DNA of 64,000 nucleotides, from the NCBI RefSeq assembly GCF_030272615.1, contig NC_081408.1, positions 614,505,476 through 614,569,475 of the forward strand, given 5' to 3'. Positions 36,839 to 49,560 of this stretch are shown in pieces. The stretch comes from Cryptomeria japonica (lineage: Eukaryota; Streptophyta; Pinopsida; Cupressales; Cupressaceae). The notes under the pieces were generated by a model. The model saw only the letters and a program-made list of their open reading frames with translations. It made no database searches and was not told where the DNA came from. The position numbers were made by a program, and so were the translations under genes. The first letter of the stretch is position 1. Every line of letters starts with the position of its first letter.

Positions 36839-37373
36839 AGAGCGAGACAAGAAGATGGAGACAAAATAGATAGAGAGATAGATGGAGAGGGAGAGATAAA
36901 AAACAAAGAGATAGAGAAGGAGAGATAGAGACATATAGAGGTAGAAGGAGAGGGAGAGATGGAGAGAGATATAGATGGTGAGAATTCGTTAGCGAGCATA
37001 AACTCTTTAGAGTTATCATCTTCATGACCTTTAACTAGCATTGTGTGTAATCTCATTGATGATTTCATTAATAATTTTTGATAAGTTGTTAAAGGCATCA
37101 ATAGATTCGTGGTTTTTGTTGGTCAAAAAATTTGCCCTCTTCCCATGTGTAAAAATTTTAGTAGTAAAAGGGACTAAGGAAAATAAATTCCCAAGATCAT
37201 TTTCATGCATCCCTTCTAGAATAGACACCTTGATAATGATATCTAATGATGTCCTCTTTTCAAAATTCTTTCCAGTCCTCCTTCATTACTTTATATGTCT
37301 TACTAAAAATAAGAGTATTAAAACTGGCATAAATACCCTCTATGCAACTCATCTTCTTGGAATAGACATGATA
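36839..37373. other. GA-rich stretch and unassigned sequence
   Basis: Positions 36839-36980 are (A/G)-rich with agagatagag units, possibly the rest of E3. From 36981 to 37373 there is no recognised feature; the short frames are not supported. Confidence 0.35.
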
Positions 37374-37877
37374 GGGGAAGGGTACCAGTAGTGGACATAG
37401 CTAACTTTGTGCACCTAGAACTCTCAAATAGTACATCGAATTTTAATTTTTTTTTGGTTGTCTCCATATATGACTTAATTGCTTATAACTAAGGATCTGG
37501 CTTCTGGGTAGTAACGATGCACGATGTGGAATTCGTTAAGTGCACAAAGGTCAAAAAGTGGTCATTTAAAAGTGCCATTTGATACATAATCACCTTTGTG
37601 CCAACAGTAGATAACTAAAAATAGCCAATAGTAGTGGACAAATGCTCCAGTAGCTATGCACAAATACCTGTGTTGCACAAATGGGCCAGAAGTGGTGCAC
37701 AAATGAGCTAATTATGGTAAAAAAAGCTAAAAATTTATCCACTATTGGTACATGTGATATTTATTAATGAACTTTTCATTATCATTTTTTGGGCTCCTTT
37801 AAAATTTAGTAACGGGGGTTGGGTTGACAAAAAGTTGTCCATTATTGGAACTATGTCCACTACTGGTACCCTTCCCC
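37374..37877. mobile_element. MITE with 27-bp perfect TIRs and TA target
   Basis: A 504-bp element whose left end, ggggaagggtaccagtag followed by tggacatag, is exactly repeated in inverted form at the right end. It is flanked by TA on both sides (37372-37373 and 37878-37879). The inside repeats short phrases such as agtagtggaca and tgcacaaatg and has no coding frame. Termini and TA target resemble Tc1/mariner-type MITEs. The MITEs beside the ALMT genes have related ends. Confidence 0.8.
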
Positions 37878-37879
37878 TA

Positions 37880-38731
37880 CTCCATTGCTAATAAATAGGT
37901 TGGCTATATAATGATTAGAGTGGAGATCTAAATAATGATAGTACATACATATTAACATAAATATTAATATTCTTAGTTCTTAGTAATAGAAAATTAAATA
38001 CAATACTAAATAAATAATATTTTATTCCAAATATTAAGTAAAATAATAGACTATTGTGACCAACTTTAAAGTTAAACTACTAATCACAAATTTGCAAGAT
38101 CACAAAAAGATAATAGAAACTACACATTGAATTGATGACATTCAAATATATATTTTTATGCCTACATAAGCATCACCATTTAATAATGCTACGAACTTGT
38201 GCAAGTGTCTGTGCCAAGTTCTCAAGGTTATAGTTTATATGCGGCTTTATCAATATCTAGCATCCTTTCTAAGGCATGATACTCTCTCTTGATACATTGG
38301 AGGGAGAGAGTTATATCCTACACCCACTTTGATTAATACAATAGTAGTTAGTCTACTATTTATACTATAATATCAAATAAAAAATGATTTTACAAAGAGA
38401 TAATGAAATATCCATTATCATAATATTGTGCAATACATACTGCAAGATTTAGAATATTAATTTTGTTCAACTTGAATAATTATAAATATATCCAAAAGAA
38501 ATGATTAAAAATATGATGTGACAATAATTCCATTCCTAGCATCTCTCTAGAATATTTTTGAAAAATATCATAGGACTCTTGGGATCTAAGTTTCTATCTA
38601 AATAAATATTCTTAATGTAAGCTCTCTTACGATTTTGAAAAATGAAACAAATTAAATAAGAATAGATAATTATGAACATAGAACAATTGTTTCCACCTTT
38701 GATTTTTTATACCAACAACTCTTATTCTAAC
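37880..38731. other. AT-rich intergenic sequence
   Basis: No coding frame, RNA gene or repeat boundary recognised. Confidence 0.5.
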
Positions 38732-39499
38732 TGTGTATGGTGAAAATGGATAACAATAATAACAATATTGAAAGGCTAAATGAAATCAACCACCAAACCC
38801 TAGCCTAACAATCAACAAAGATCCACCATAACATATGAAGATTACCTAAGACAATGCAAATCAAATGAAATCACAAAGATTATACCATCACATGTCCAAT
38901 AGGGTTTTGATCTCCATTCTTCCTATCTCCATTGATCTTGCTTGATATATTTGCTCTCAGATTTTCTATGCACAAGAGCTCAACAAAGAACGGAATGTGG
39001 TTGCAAGTAGGATCGTAATGTAGTCAAGTCCTCCAAATTGTCAATTAGGGTTTGATAATGAGGGAAGCATCTCCTTATATAGAAGACACAATATGAAATG
39101 GAGGGATAAGATTTAGAGGTGTAAAAGGAGGTCGGCTAGGATTAGAGGGTAGGTAAAAGAAATAATAAAATAATGAGAGGAGTAGGTAGTGTATGAATTA
39201 AGAGATGAATGACATGTGTCATAGGTAGAAAAGGTTAATGAATTAATTAAATAAATAAAGATTTATTTAATTAATGGAAGAAGTGGGATCAATTAAATAA
39301 ATAAAATATTTATTTAATTTAAGAAAAGGATAATTTAAATAAATAAATGTATTTATTTAAATGAGAAATAAGGCTATAAGAGGATAAATGAATTAATTAA
39401 ATAAATAAAGATTTATTTAATTAATAGAAGAATTAAGCTTAGATAATTAAATAAATAAAATATTTATTTAATTAGACATGACAATTTTAGGTGTCTACA
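38732..39499 (-). mobile_element. Solo LTR of the Tat family, TSD CTAAC
   Basis: The reverse complement matches the LTRs of the 9223-25422 element over the full 768 bp, including the AT-palindrome chain and the ending ccatacaca. It is flanked by a perfect direct repeat CTAAC (38727-38731, 39500-39504). Its ...CA end shows that the TT at the end of the 5' LTR (9977-9978) is a mutation. Confidence 0.9.
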
Positions 39500-40740
39500 C
39501 TAACAAATAAAACTAAATTATTATAGATAAAAATTTTCTATATATTTTTTTTCTTAATCTACTACAAAAAGTTCATATTATAGTGAATTGATCTAAAATA
39601 GAACATCCAAAGCTGAAGTTAGATGTGCTACATGCAATTTTTTTTTTGATGTGGCTTGTTATCACTAAAATAAATTTTAACATACTTGAAAGCAATATTA
39701 TGTAGGATAGAAAATGTTGATAGAGTATTGGCTACTGATAGACAATCTTCTTAACCCTCTACATGAATCACATTGGCTTTCTTGTAAACACACATGGATC
39801 AAAATTAGGAAAAACACAAAAGGTGGATCTAAACTGAAATAAATAAAGAAGGAACTAAAGAAAAAGTGAAAGAGATTGATGCTTTCAAGAGAACTCAAAT
39901 TGCATATGAAATCAAAACTTTCAATAGTATTTTCCATGGGGAATGCTAGAAATTTATGGATAATGAATACAATGCTACAAAGAATGGAAGAAAGCTACAA
40001 CGAATTGACAAAATACCACATCAAAGACTAAAATGCCATAGTGAACTCTTGTTTGCCACACCAAAATCAATCAAAGCATTGGGGCAAATTTGCTACTTCT
40101 AAGAAACAAATAAAAGTAAATTTAGTTCGAAAGGAGAAACATTAAAAACACAAGGTGAAATGGGGCATTAACTAGGGACAACTAGAAGGTCTTTAAAATT
40201 CGACAAACGAGAGCTCACCTTGGAGACGTGTTTCAATTATTAGATGTTATCTTATTAATACAATATTTGAGCTTGTTAAGATTCTTAGTTGTCGTCAAAC
40301 TCGTTATGTTAGCACATTCCAAGTATATATTGAATACTTTGAAGCAAGAAAAAAAAAAAAAAAAAAAAGTTAAGAGACCACATCCTCATGTTGAAATAAG
40401 ATTCAAATGTTTGATTTAAATTTGTACTCACAAATTCAATTGCACAATCATAATTTTTTTGAACCAAGATTTGTATATTTTATTTCATTTTTCCAATAAA
40501 GAATCAATTTAAGAAACTCAATAAAATTATATTCTACATCTAACTTAAAGTTAAACAAATATATCTATTTTATTGAGATTCTAAGAATTTAATTTCAACA
40601 TATTTATTATCTGTAACTATATTTCTTCTCAATGTTAATATGAGTAATTAATTTATTTTACAAGATTTATATAAATAAACTAAACTTTAAAAAAGGTTCC
40701 ATAAATTATTCTTATATATGCATATAAATTCTTATATTAG

Positions 40741-40935
40741 TAGGTGAAAGTCCTTAGCCATTTCGGATCAATTCACTTAATCTCGAGTGTCACTTTAGAT
40801 AGCCTGGGTCGTGGGTTCAATCATGATTTACTTGTAATGTGTAGTGAAGGATCAATTGCACATTGCTCAATAGAGACTATCAGAAAGCTCACTTTATGAA
40901 TAAACCTATCAATTCTTACATCGATTAAAAAAAAA
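40741..40935 (+). mobile_element. SINE-like element, copy in left block
   Basis: About 190 bp with a box-B-like gtgggttcaatcatg (40810-40824), a weak box-A-like tagccatttcgg (40755-40766) and an A-rich 3' tail after catcgatt. The homologous copy is at 50600-50796. No clear TSD. Confidence 0.4.
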
Positions 40936-41369
40936 TACTTTAAAAATATAAAAGCTATAAATATAGAAAAATGATTCTCTAAACAAATAATACATTAATC
41001 TAAAAACTAATTTATCAACTATGCATGCTCAAAGATCAACCCCATATATTAAGCTTAAAACTACATAGAGAGCTCTATGACTTGCACAAACGGTTGTCTA
41101 CCTTTTAACCATGTTTAGATTTGTCATCCGACATATTCTCCGAAATAGGCGATGAAACAAAACACAAAGAAAACCATCATTTTACATTTCTGTACGAGGT
41201 GCCTTCAAAACGATTTGCAGATCTTCTGCCCGCTTAAATTACTCTACCCAAGATTTGAACACCGTCACGGGTAAATCCTTTCGATGGAAAGCAATATTCT
41301 TATTCTCCTTCAATTCATTTTCTTGTAAAATTCTTTTTTCTTCTTCAATAGGCAGTACGATTTACCTGT

Positions 41370-44300
41370 TCACTCGGCAGATTGAGAAGTGGAATGGCTC
41401 TCCAATACTCTGTTTCTAGGAGTCTCAGGACCAGAAACCTTCATTGATGCCTTTCTTGATTTTGCATGATGAGAAGAGATGCATGTTTTGAAGTGTGCCC
41501 GCATTGCCAGCTCGTCAGCCGCCTCCACAACATGCTCAATCCTTACTACACTTTCCACCAGAAGCCATGCAAAAGTGGCGAGTGGAAGCTCCTCTGCATA
41601 TTCTATACTATGCCCCCTGGATTTTTCTTCAACAGAAACATGAGATTGTGTGTGTGAGAGGCTTTTCCCTTCATCCTGCTGTTGATCTCGTAAGGACACC
41701 CCTCTTCTGAAGAGCCTTGTCGTGGTGGGTTCTTCCAAGCTCATTGCACAACACTGGATTTCTTCATTTGGGGAGTTGATGGGCTCTTCTTGTTGATCTA
41801 TTTGGGATTGAATTCCTTTGTTTTTATCGGAATGCCATCTTCGGAGATTATTGAAATGTTTTGGCAGGCCATTCAAGGCAGTCTGCAAATCCTTCAATGC
41901 AAACTGTAAATACTCCATCATGATTCCTGAGTTGCTTCTTCGCATGTGTCTGATAGAGCACGACAGCTCTCGCAGTAACTTTGCCGCTTCCTCGCTGACC
42001 TTGAGGCATGGCTTCCTCAACACCGAACGAACAGAATCCGGTGTCTGTATTATATTGTGTTCAATAAGATGCTTCAGTTAGCATGAAATCAACATTCTTT
42101 GGTGTAACAGTAAGTTAAATTATGATATTGTTATTACGATTCAATTGTATAATTTTCAAGTTAAATTTATTGATTCATGTTTCATGAGTAGTGGTAAACC
42201 ATCTTTCATAAGAATAAATGATTTTCAAATCAAATTTATTGACCCATGTTTCAGGAGTTGTGATTCACAAGAACCCATCTCTAATAGAATGAATGGTTTT
42301 CGAGTCAAACTTATTGACCCATGTTTCATGAGTAGTAGTTCACAAAAACCCATCTCTCACGAGAATGAATAGTAGTTCACAAGAACCTATCTGTCATGAA
42401 AATGAATGGTACACTTAACACTCATTACATCTGGGCAATGTTCACAGAGGTGAAATATTGTTCATTGACCATGTTTTATGAGTAGTGGTTTACAAGAACC
42501 CAAAATGATACACTTAACACTCATTACATCTAGATAATGCTAGAGATGAACATTGCTCATTGACCATGTTTCATAAATAAGGTTCACAAAAACCCTTCTC
42601 ACGAAAATGAATGATACATTTAAACATAGATCTTTCCTAAATTACATTTAAACATAGACCTTTCATAAATTACCTTTCACATGTAAAATTTGTTTAGATC
42701 ACATTTCCTAATCTATCATCAAAATAATTGAAAGCTAAAACAAAACCATGTTTGTTTTACATTGGAGACTCTACATATATATACCTGAATCTCGGATCGC
42801 AAGCAGCCATGCAAGGCCACGATGGAATATGCTAAATGTCGAAGATTGGCTCCAATTTTCACATACTGCTTCCATGGATACCTATGCCGAAATGGCCCGT
42901 GCCTTGGCTCCCAACTAGCAAACGTCGCCTGCATTGAACTCGTTTTTTTATGTCCATGATTATATAAATCTGCAGAATGATTAAACCCTAAATAGCGTAC
43001 CAGAGACTCGTCTTTGGCTTTGGAATCTAACACAGATTTGTATCCTTCGTATATGACATCTTCTGCTGATGTTTTGTCGCTTTCATCTTCGTCCACCTCA
43101 TCACCGGGCCCATCAAAGTATTCCTGAACGCATCCTGACAACTCAAAGAGGTACAATTTTAGGGTTGAAACGATTGAATATACCTAGGGATTACTTACAT
43201 CAGATTTTCACAGCGATGTGAAAGAAAATGAAGGATTTTTCAAATTAGTTTGGATTACATTTTCTTATGTATCTTGTTCTTATATAATTTTTAATTAAAT
43301 TTTCAGATTGTTCATATTGATATAATTTGATGATTAAGTTGTGGTATTGTTTTTTTTGAATAAGATTCAAATTTTATTAAAATATTTTTATTCCAAATGA
43401 TCTTCCATTTGTAACCTCATCCAGATCAAACACATTTACCTCATTAAAAAATAAATTAAAAAGATTAAACTTTCAGATAATATGCTTAACTATCATCTTT
43501 TTCTTCATCCATAACCAAGGTGTTGATGGAAATAGAAACTACTTTTCAAATCTTACCTTCAAGTGATCGAGCTAGGTCTTCATATTTCTGAGCAGTAAAG
43601 TTGTGCAGATCCTCCCCTGCCCAGATGGGGTAAACAAGCACACTGATGACAAGGCACAAACCACATCCAATGGCTATGGTGGAGAGACGTACACGTGCCA
43701 AACGGAGTATGTTATCCACCCGATAACCAGAGACAGCTATAAGATTGAATGTGAGAATGAAGATCACAACTCCATAGTCATATCTTCTCTTCACTGTAGG
43801 GAAGAACCGAGCAAAAGAAGCACCTGCCCCTGCACAAACAAAATAAGAACTTATTAGAATAAGGGAAAAAACAAATATTTTTTAAGAAAGTATTCAGAAA
43901 TTTGTTGTAGGCATATGATTTGTGCAGTTCATGACAATAGTCTTGATTTTATTTTTTGGAACTACATGATCTATAATCAGAAAGAAAAGAACAAGAAAAA
44001 TTAATTATGAATCAGAAAGAAAAGAACAAGAAAAATTAATTATGATAAATTATATAATTTGATTCAAAATGTTGAGAAAATAAACTCACACAACTGACTA
44101 ACCTAAAATAAAAACTGAAAAACCGATGACAATGGCATGGCCAACTTCGCCTGCATGCCTAGACAAGTAACTCACACAGGTAGCTAGGAAGCCTGCCATC
44201 AGAGTGCCTAATCCTCTGTTCAACCCTTTGCTCAAAGTAGTCCCTGCTTAAACAAGAAACCCAACTCAGGCATCCATTTCTTTGTTTACTTATCGACTGA

Positions 44301-44721
44301 TAACTAAAAGTAAATAAATATAAAACCACATACATATGAGTTTACTTCATCCCAAGGTTCTAAAGAGTCTTCAAGAGATGATCTAAACGTAGGAATTTCA
44401 AATAGCTAATGATTTATTACCTGCAGTGAATTCAAGTACGACCACGACTGTCAAGACCGCCCAAATGGCATTATCTCCAACGCCATTGAAGAGGGGATCA
44501 ATGAGATACAGGAGAGAGACCAAAGACAGAGCCGCTCCAAATTTCATAGAATGTATAAGCCTTCTTGGGTCTTCTTTTCCAAGCTTCCATATCTTTACCA
44601 AGAAGGCCTCAATGTGGGATTTCATATTTTTTCCTTCTTTTCTCAGGTGTGCTCTCTTTCGAGGCTTATCACTAACAATGACGTCCACTTTACACTCGCC
44701 ATTCAGATCAGTAGACGCCAT
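41370..44721 (-). CDS. ALMT: ALMT anion channel, copy 1 (five exons)
   Basis: Aluminium-activated malate transporter family: plant membrane channels that carry malate and other anions across the plasma membrane or tonoplast. Exons on the minus strand: 44721-44421, 44243-44103, 43829-43557, 43134-42785, 42044-41370. All junctions are GT..AG and the frame joins to 579 residues. Residues about 60-240 hold the hydrophobic pore region (FGAALSLVSLLYLIDPLF, GDNAIWAVLTVVVVLEFTAG, GHAIVIGFSVFIL, YGVVIFILTFNLIAVSGYR). The long C-terminal half has the family WEP motif (SWEPRHGPFRHRYPW, about residue 313), an acidic insert and LPLATFAWLLVESVVRI near the end. Start: ATG 44721 begins the conserved N-terminus (MASTDLNGE); the previous in-frame ATG is absent. 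Nothing is broken. The sequence does not say which anion or membrane. Confidence 0.92.
43976..44045. repeat. 35-bp tandem duplication in ALMT copy 1 intron 2
   Basis: Two exact 35-bp units (43976-44010, 44011-44045) beginning atcagaaagaaaagaacaag. Not present in the other ALMT copy. Confidence 0.9.
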
Positions 44722-44768
44722 TACCAAATTTCTGGTTTGCTTACCACTGAAAAATATTGACGCTATTC

Positions 44769-44775
44769 ATTTATA
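44769..44775 (-). promoter_or_regulatory. Candidate TATA box of ALMT copy 1
   Basis: tataaat on the minus strand lies 48 bp upstream of the ATG and is conserved at the same distance-class in copy 2 (54535-54541). The 5' UTR would be short (about 20 nt). Confidence 0.4.
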
Positions 44776-45250
44776 ATCCCAAGTCGAGATGTTTTCGTCG
44801 GTAAGCCCAAATCTCTAAGCAGTTCAGCCACATATTTTATCTCTGACAAGTGGACTTGGTGTACTGTATTTTTCTGAGAGTAACGAGACGAATTCTGACA
44901 AAGATAAGGGCTTTGCAACAATCATCGAGGAATAAGAGCTATGGTCATTCTCTGTAATTCACATGTGACAACTCACAGGATACGGACATCCAGCGTGCAA
45001 ACCAATATTTTTAGTTTTCAAACAGTATCTCTATTTTTGAAAGAGGTTATTTTTAGTAAATGATATCAGATTTCTACAATTGCCATTGTTTCTGGTTTTT
45101 ACTTTTACTGTGTTTAGTTTTTTTATCAATATTATAAGTGTGATCCATCATCAAGATAAAAAGAGAGTTGAGAAGCACAAAAATTTTTGAGTGGAGAGAT
45201 TATAAGTTCAAAATTCTTTATGAGTTAGGGTATGTACTTTTTGTATTAGA

Positions 45251-46440
45251 AGCACATTTAAGGGCCTCCTCCATAATATAAGTCATTGTAGATTCAAATA
45301 TTAATTTAAAGTTTATAAATAGAACAAATGTAGGGGATAGGGTCCAGTATTTGTGCACCCTAACTTCGCACTTCTTAAAATCCTACGTGGAAATTTCAAA
45401 TCACTCCCAATTTTTTACAGCAGCTTACTCGGCAAGTCCTGTGCTTTAACTTAGTTTTTAGGGTCACATCAGCATGCTTTTTGCCAAGGTGTCCAAAACC
45501 GTCCAAAAAAAAGGTGAGACCAATAATCGTGCAAAAGGAGCCCCAATACTTATGCAGCTGATGTGGCATCACATGATTGGTTGCTTTTTACAACTAATGG
45601 TACATTTCATTCAATTATTGGTAGTCATCATCAACAATAACAACTTTAAAGTCACAACTATTGGTACAATGTTGTCAAAAAAATTAGACATTAAACCAAC
45701 CAGTACGAGTATTAAATCAACAACTTCTATCACAACAATTGAAACATGTTCAACTATTAGGTCCTTTCCCCTATGCATTGTTATGTTGCCCTAGATAAAT
45801 CTGATTGTCTGATGGAGGTATTTACAATTTTTATTTTAGTACATTAATAAATTAGGAAATTTGTATCATTTGTTTGAATATTTTTGGATTAGATTATTTG
45901 AATTTTTTCCTTTATCAACATTTTGAATTTTACTCAATAATCTATCATCAAAATGAGAATTTCTCTTCTCTTACAAAAGCACATTTAGGTACTTCCTCCA
46001 TACTGTAAGTTATTGTAGATCTAAAAATTAATTTGAAGTCTATAAATTTTATTGCCCGATGGTGGCATTTACAATTTCTTTTAAGTACATTAATAAATTT
46101 AAGAAAATTGTATTGTTTGTTTGAATATATTTTGGATTAGATTTTGTGAGTTTTTTTCTTTATCAACATTTTGGATTAAACTCAATAATCTATCATCAAA
46201 ATGAGTAATTTTCTTCTCTTGCATAAGCACATTTAGGGACCTCCATTTTGTAAGTCATTGTAGATCAAAATATTAATTTAAAGTCTATAATTTTTTTTCT
46301 TTAAAGTACAATAATAAATTTAGCAAAATTGTATCATTTGTTTGAATATATTTTGATTAGATTATGTGAGTTTTTTTTCTTTATCAATGTTTTGGATTAA
46401 ACTCAATAATCTATCATAAAAATAAGCATCTCTTCTCTTG
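45251..46440. repeat. Three-unit tandem repeat upstream of ALMT copy 1
   Basis: Units begin at 45251, 45977 and 46226 with agcacattta(g/a)gg. Each contains tcattgtagat, agtacattaataaatt, tgtttgaatat and aaactcaataatctatcat. Period about 250-285 bp, with a MITE inserted in the first unit. The same three units occur at 55003-56220. Confidence 0.8.
45333..45771. mobile_element. MITE in the ALMT copy 1 5' flank
   Basis: 439 bp with ends ggggatagggtccagta and its approximate complement tactattaggtcctttcccc-like sequence at the right, flanked by TA on both sides (45331-45332, 45772-45773). Same family as 55080-55505 and with ends related to the MITE at 37374-37877. The internal frame is not a gene. 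Confidence 0.7.
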
Positions 46441-46868
46441 CTTGCTCATCGTGATGATGGATTATGGAGTGTGATCTAAAACATTGACGAAACAAGTACA
46501 TATTTATTCTAATCTAGAAAAATTCAAGCTCTAACATTATAAACTGTGGAAGTTTCACATCTTTAAGACTATATCATGTTTTAAAAATATTACAAATTAA
46601 TATTCAAAATTTATATAAAACCATTTTGATTTGTATTTAGTTTCTATATGATTCTCTTTATAATAAGAAATATTTTGTAAAGGCAACTTCAAATGCATAC
46701 TTGCCATACAAAAATTGCTTGATGAGGAGGGTGAGCCATCAAATTTAAGTCATTTATGCATCTTCCAAAGCATCCTACTCAATAGAATCCAATGTTGTGG
46801 TACCATCCTATTTGATGAATATTCAAGAGACTTAATCCTCCCATCATGAGTTTCAATAGATTTGAAAT

Positions 46869-46869
<1 letters not shown>

Positions 46870-46960
<91 letters not shown>
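46870..46960. repeat. (AT)n microsatellite
   Basis: About 45 uninterrupted AT dinucleotides. Confidence 0.95.
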
Positions 46961-46962
<2 letters not shown>

Positions 46963-48150
46963 CACTAAAATTCTCTAAACACATTTATTTACATTTAATA
47001 CAATTAAGTTGTCTTATAATAAAGATATAGTTGTAAGTGAACTTTAGGAAAAAATAAAGTTTTTCTTGAGTTATTTTAGGTCAATCAAGTATATTTAGAT
47101 TAGTTAAATATAATTGTAGATAGTAATTTAGATTACGTTCTTTGAAAATTAAATAAGATGGAGGATGATATATAGGTAGGTGAGTAAAGAATGAAGATCA
47201 CATAGGTGACATTCTAGAACCTATATGATGTCAAGACTTGAGAATATTGATTCTCTTTAAGTGAGCTACTTAGAAGACTACATTATATCTCTACCTACTT
47301 TGTGAGAGGACATGTTCATGAATCTAAGATGAATACATAAATGTGGATTTCTATGCAAGCACCAAATTCATTCCAACAATTAGTGATTTTATGTTTTGCA
47401 AATTCCTTTTACAAAAGACCTTCTCTACTTGTTTTGAATGTTTGAGGACATGGTGGTATTTAAAAAAAAGTTGAAGCATTATTATTATGTGGCAAGAACT
47501 TTCATGAGTCAACTCCTAGAAAATAAATAAGATTGGAAATAGTAGACAAGTGCCCAAATATGTAGATCTTTTACATTTTATTGTACCAAACCAAAATGTG
47601 TCTCTATTGGTTAATCTAATGTTCTAGAAGGATGTAATTTTACATACTTTTTCCCTTTTTATTTTATTATGATACACAAATAGTTGATTGTACTTGATTA
47701 TTGCCTTTAGAGTGAATTGAATGCTTTAATACCTTAAATGTCTTCAAATACTAGGAGATTACATCAAATTATACCAAATGTGTGTTTAGTTAGCTCAAGA
47801 TAGAAGGGTAAAGGGAGTTGGGAAAATTTGAACTTTTAAATTTTAAATCTAAAAGGGTCAAGTTTCTAACAATGAAGTTGCTTCCTCAATTTCGAAAGCA
47901 TCCTCAAACAAGATATTATTCTATTTTAGGTGGCAAATGATTAGATAGAAGTAGATGTATAGATAAGTATAATAAATAGGGGAATAAAATGATTGTATAA
48001 TAGTTTAAAAAAAAATTAATTACATAGAAATGGGTGTAAAAACAAGAAAAACCCGGTCCTTCATGGGGGTCTATTATTATTAATCTTTGAGCACATTTAA
48101 TTGCAACCCTCTCCTTCTTCTAGAGTCCCAAATTCTTCATATGAAATTGA
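46961..48150. other. AT-rich intergenic sequence
   Basis: No gene, RNA or repeat boundary recognised. It lies between the two ALMT blocks and has no counterpart in either. Confidence 0.5.
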
Positions 48151-48169
48151 GGTAGAAGAGTTTGAGAGT

Positions 48170-49000
48170 CATTTCTTCTGATGAGGAGGAGTGTAACACT
48201 AATTTGGAAGAATCCGACTTTGAGCCAAAAGCAAAAAATAAGCTTGACCAAAGAGCTTAGAGGAGTAGAGATTCCCCTATTTTTGCTACCAATTCTAATT
48301 CTAGATTGTCCTACCATGTCATGTTGAATAAGTCTATGCCTATTACTAATAGGATTGTTAGATCTCATTTTCCTAAGGACCTCAATGTGGACTCCCCTTA
48401 TCTCAATCTGGATAGAGAAAACCTAGATGATGTTTTTGCTATAGCCCGTGATTCTGTAATTGATCACTTTAGAATCCAAAAATAGGTATTCAATGAAATC
48501 AAAGAGATTAATGTTAACCTCCATGTAGTTAGCAGTAAATAGGACAACCATTGTGCTGAACAGTGGAGTGTTGAACAAAGGAAATCTATTGTTGAGTCAA
48601 TGCAAAAGACTATGAGCACTTTCAATGATCTCAAGAAAGATTGTGACAACAGGATTATAAATCTGGAAGAGAAACTTAAGAAGGATTATGATGGCAGACT
48701 GAAATAGCTAGAGAATAAGTTCCAAAAAATCAATGACAACCTCATATCCCTAGTGACCTACAACCATAAAGTGGTTAAGATCTCGACAAAAAGCATCAAT
48801 ACTATGGTTGGGAAAATTGAAGGCCTTCAACAGGAAGGGATGATGGTTGATGTGAAGTTGCTTGAGAAGATACGAGATGAGAACATAGGTCCTTCCAAAA
48901 GGACTAGAGCCAACCTAAAAAAGAAAGCTACCAACCAAGACATTCTAGATTTGAAAAAGATCACCCTCAACATGACCTAGTTGGAAGCTGAGGCCGCAAA
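48170..49000 (+). pseudogene. Decayed reading frame with coiled-coil character
   Basis: One plus-strand frame can be followed from SDEEECNTNLEESDFEPKAK through FPKDLNVDSPYLNLDREN and ESMQKTMSTFNDLKKDC to TNQDILDLKKITLNMT. It is interrupted by five TAG codons (after DQRA, FRIQK, VVSSK, DGRLK and TLNMT) and by no frameshift. Lys/Glu/Leu spacing suggests coiled coil. The tail after it (gggtttcaagccccttcaaa, then a ttaataaaaaaca stretch at 49158) looks like a retroelement 3' end, so a decayed LINE-type or other retroelement frame is possible. Family not recognised. Confidence 0.5.
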
Positions 49001-49334
49001 GGCTCTCAAAAATTTGAATTGGGTTCTCTTTTGTTTGTTGTCTTGTTTCTAGTCTTTGGCTTTTTATTGTTTTATGGCTACTTGCTCTAATTTGTCTCTC
49101 TCTTTAATCAACATTTTGTAAAAAGGGTTTCAAGCCCCTTCAAAACCTATTTGTTCCTTAATAAAAAACATAGAACTAGGTGTATTTAAGAATGTGTGTA
49201 AATAGATAAAAGGCCAGGTAAATGAGCCCAACTTGACACAAAATTGTAACATTTATCACTATATAGACATAACTAGAGATCACTTACTAGATATCACTTC
49301 AATAAAGATATTAAATATTAGAGTATAATGGCCA

Positions 49335-49447
49335 GCCTTAAATCACACACACTAAGCAACATATTAAGCCTAAGGGATGTCAGTCAATTGCGAGTGTGTA
49401 ACATTTTTAAGCCTTAAAGTCAAATCTTAGTGTGTGTGATTTAAGCC
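49335..49447. mobile_element. 113-bp foldback element
   Basis: 22-bp inverted arms, gccttaaatcacacacacta... (49335-49356) and its complement (49426-49447), differ at one position; a second, inner set of ttaagcctaagg/ccttaa arms is present. No coding capacity. Confidence 0.65.
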
Positions 49448-49462
49448 ATCTGAAATAGAACT

Positions 49463-49560
49463 TGACTACAACACCACCCAAATTGTATTTATCTACAATG
49501 CCATTGAACAAAGGATCAATGAGATACAAGGGAGACCAAAGACACATACACTCCAAATTT
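49463..49560 (-). pseudogene. Exon-1 fragment of a third ALMT copy
   Basis: About 95 bp resemble part of exon 1 of both ALMT genes (44440-44555 and 54196-54305): accacccaaattgt..., aatgccattgaa, ggatcaatgagatacaa, gagaccaaagaca, ctccaaattt. It encodes the end of the first and the second membrane segment region and has small deletions. It joins directly to the left edge of the right ALMT block. The matching promoter scrap is at 56444-56664, on the other side of that block. Confidence 0.7.

Larger units (their letters stand above)
39673..46620. repeat. Left block of the ALMT tandem duplication
   Basis: Aligns with 49561-56402 across the 3' flank, all ALMT exons and introns, the promoter and a 5' flank of about 1.9 kb. 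The left edge is at tttaacatacttgaaag (39673 and 49557) and the right edge is at ttatataaaaccat (about 46610 and 56390). Exons are very similar, while introns and flanks carry many small indels. Both SINE-like and MITE insertions are shared, so they predate the duplication. Confidence 0.8.

Noticed and set aside
36838-36980. GA-rich stretch as a fourth TIR element
   Set aside because: It lacks both termini and the palindromes; at most it is the displaced rest of E3.
41466-42081. Plus-strand frames over ALMT exon 5 (and the equivalents at 51300-51915)
   Set aside because: Antisense shadows of a conserved coding exon.
46750-46965. Frame encoding an Ile/Tyr repeat
   Set aside because: Translation of the (AT)n microsatellite.
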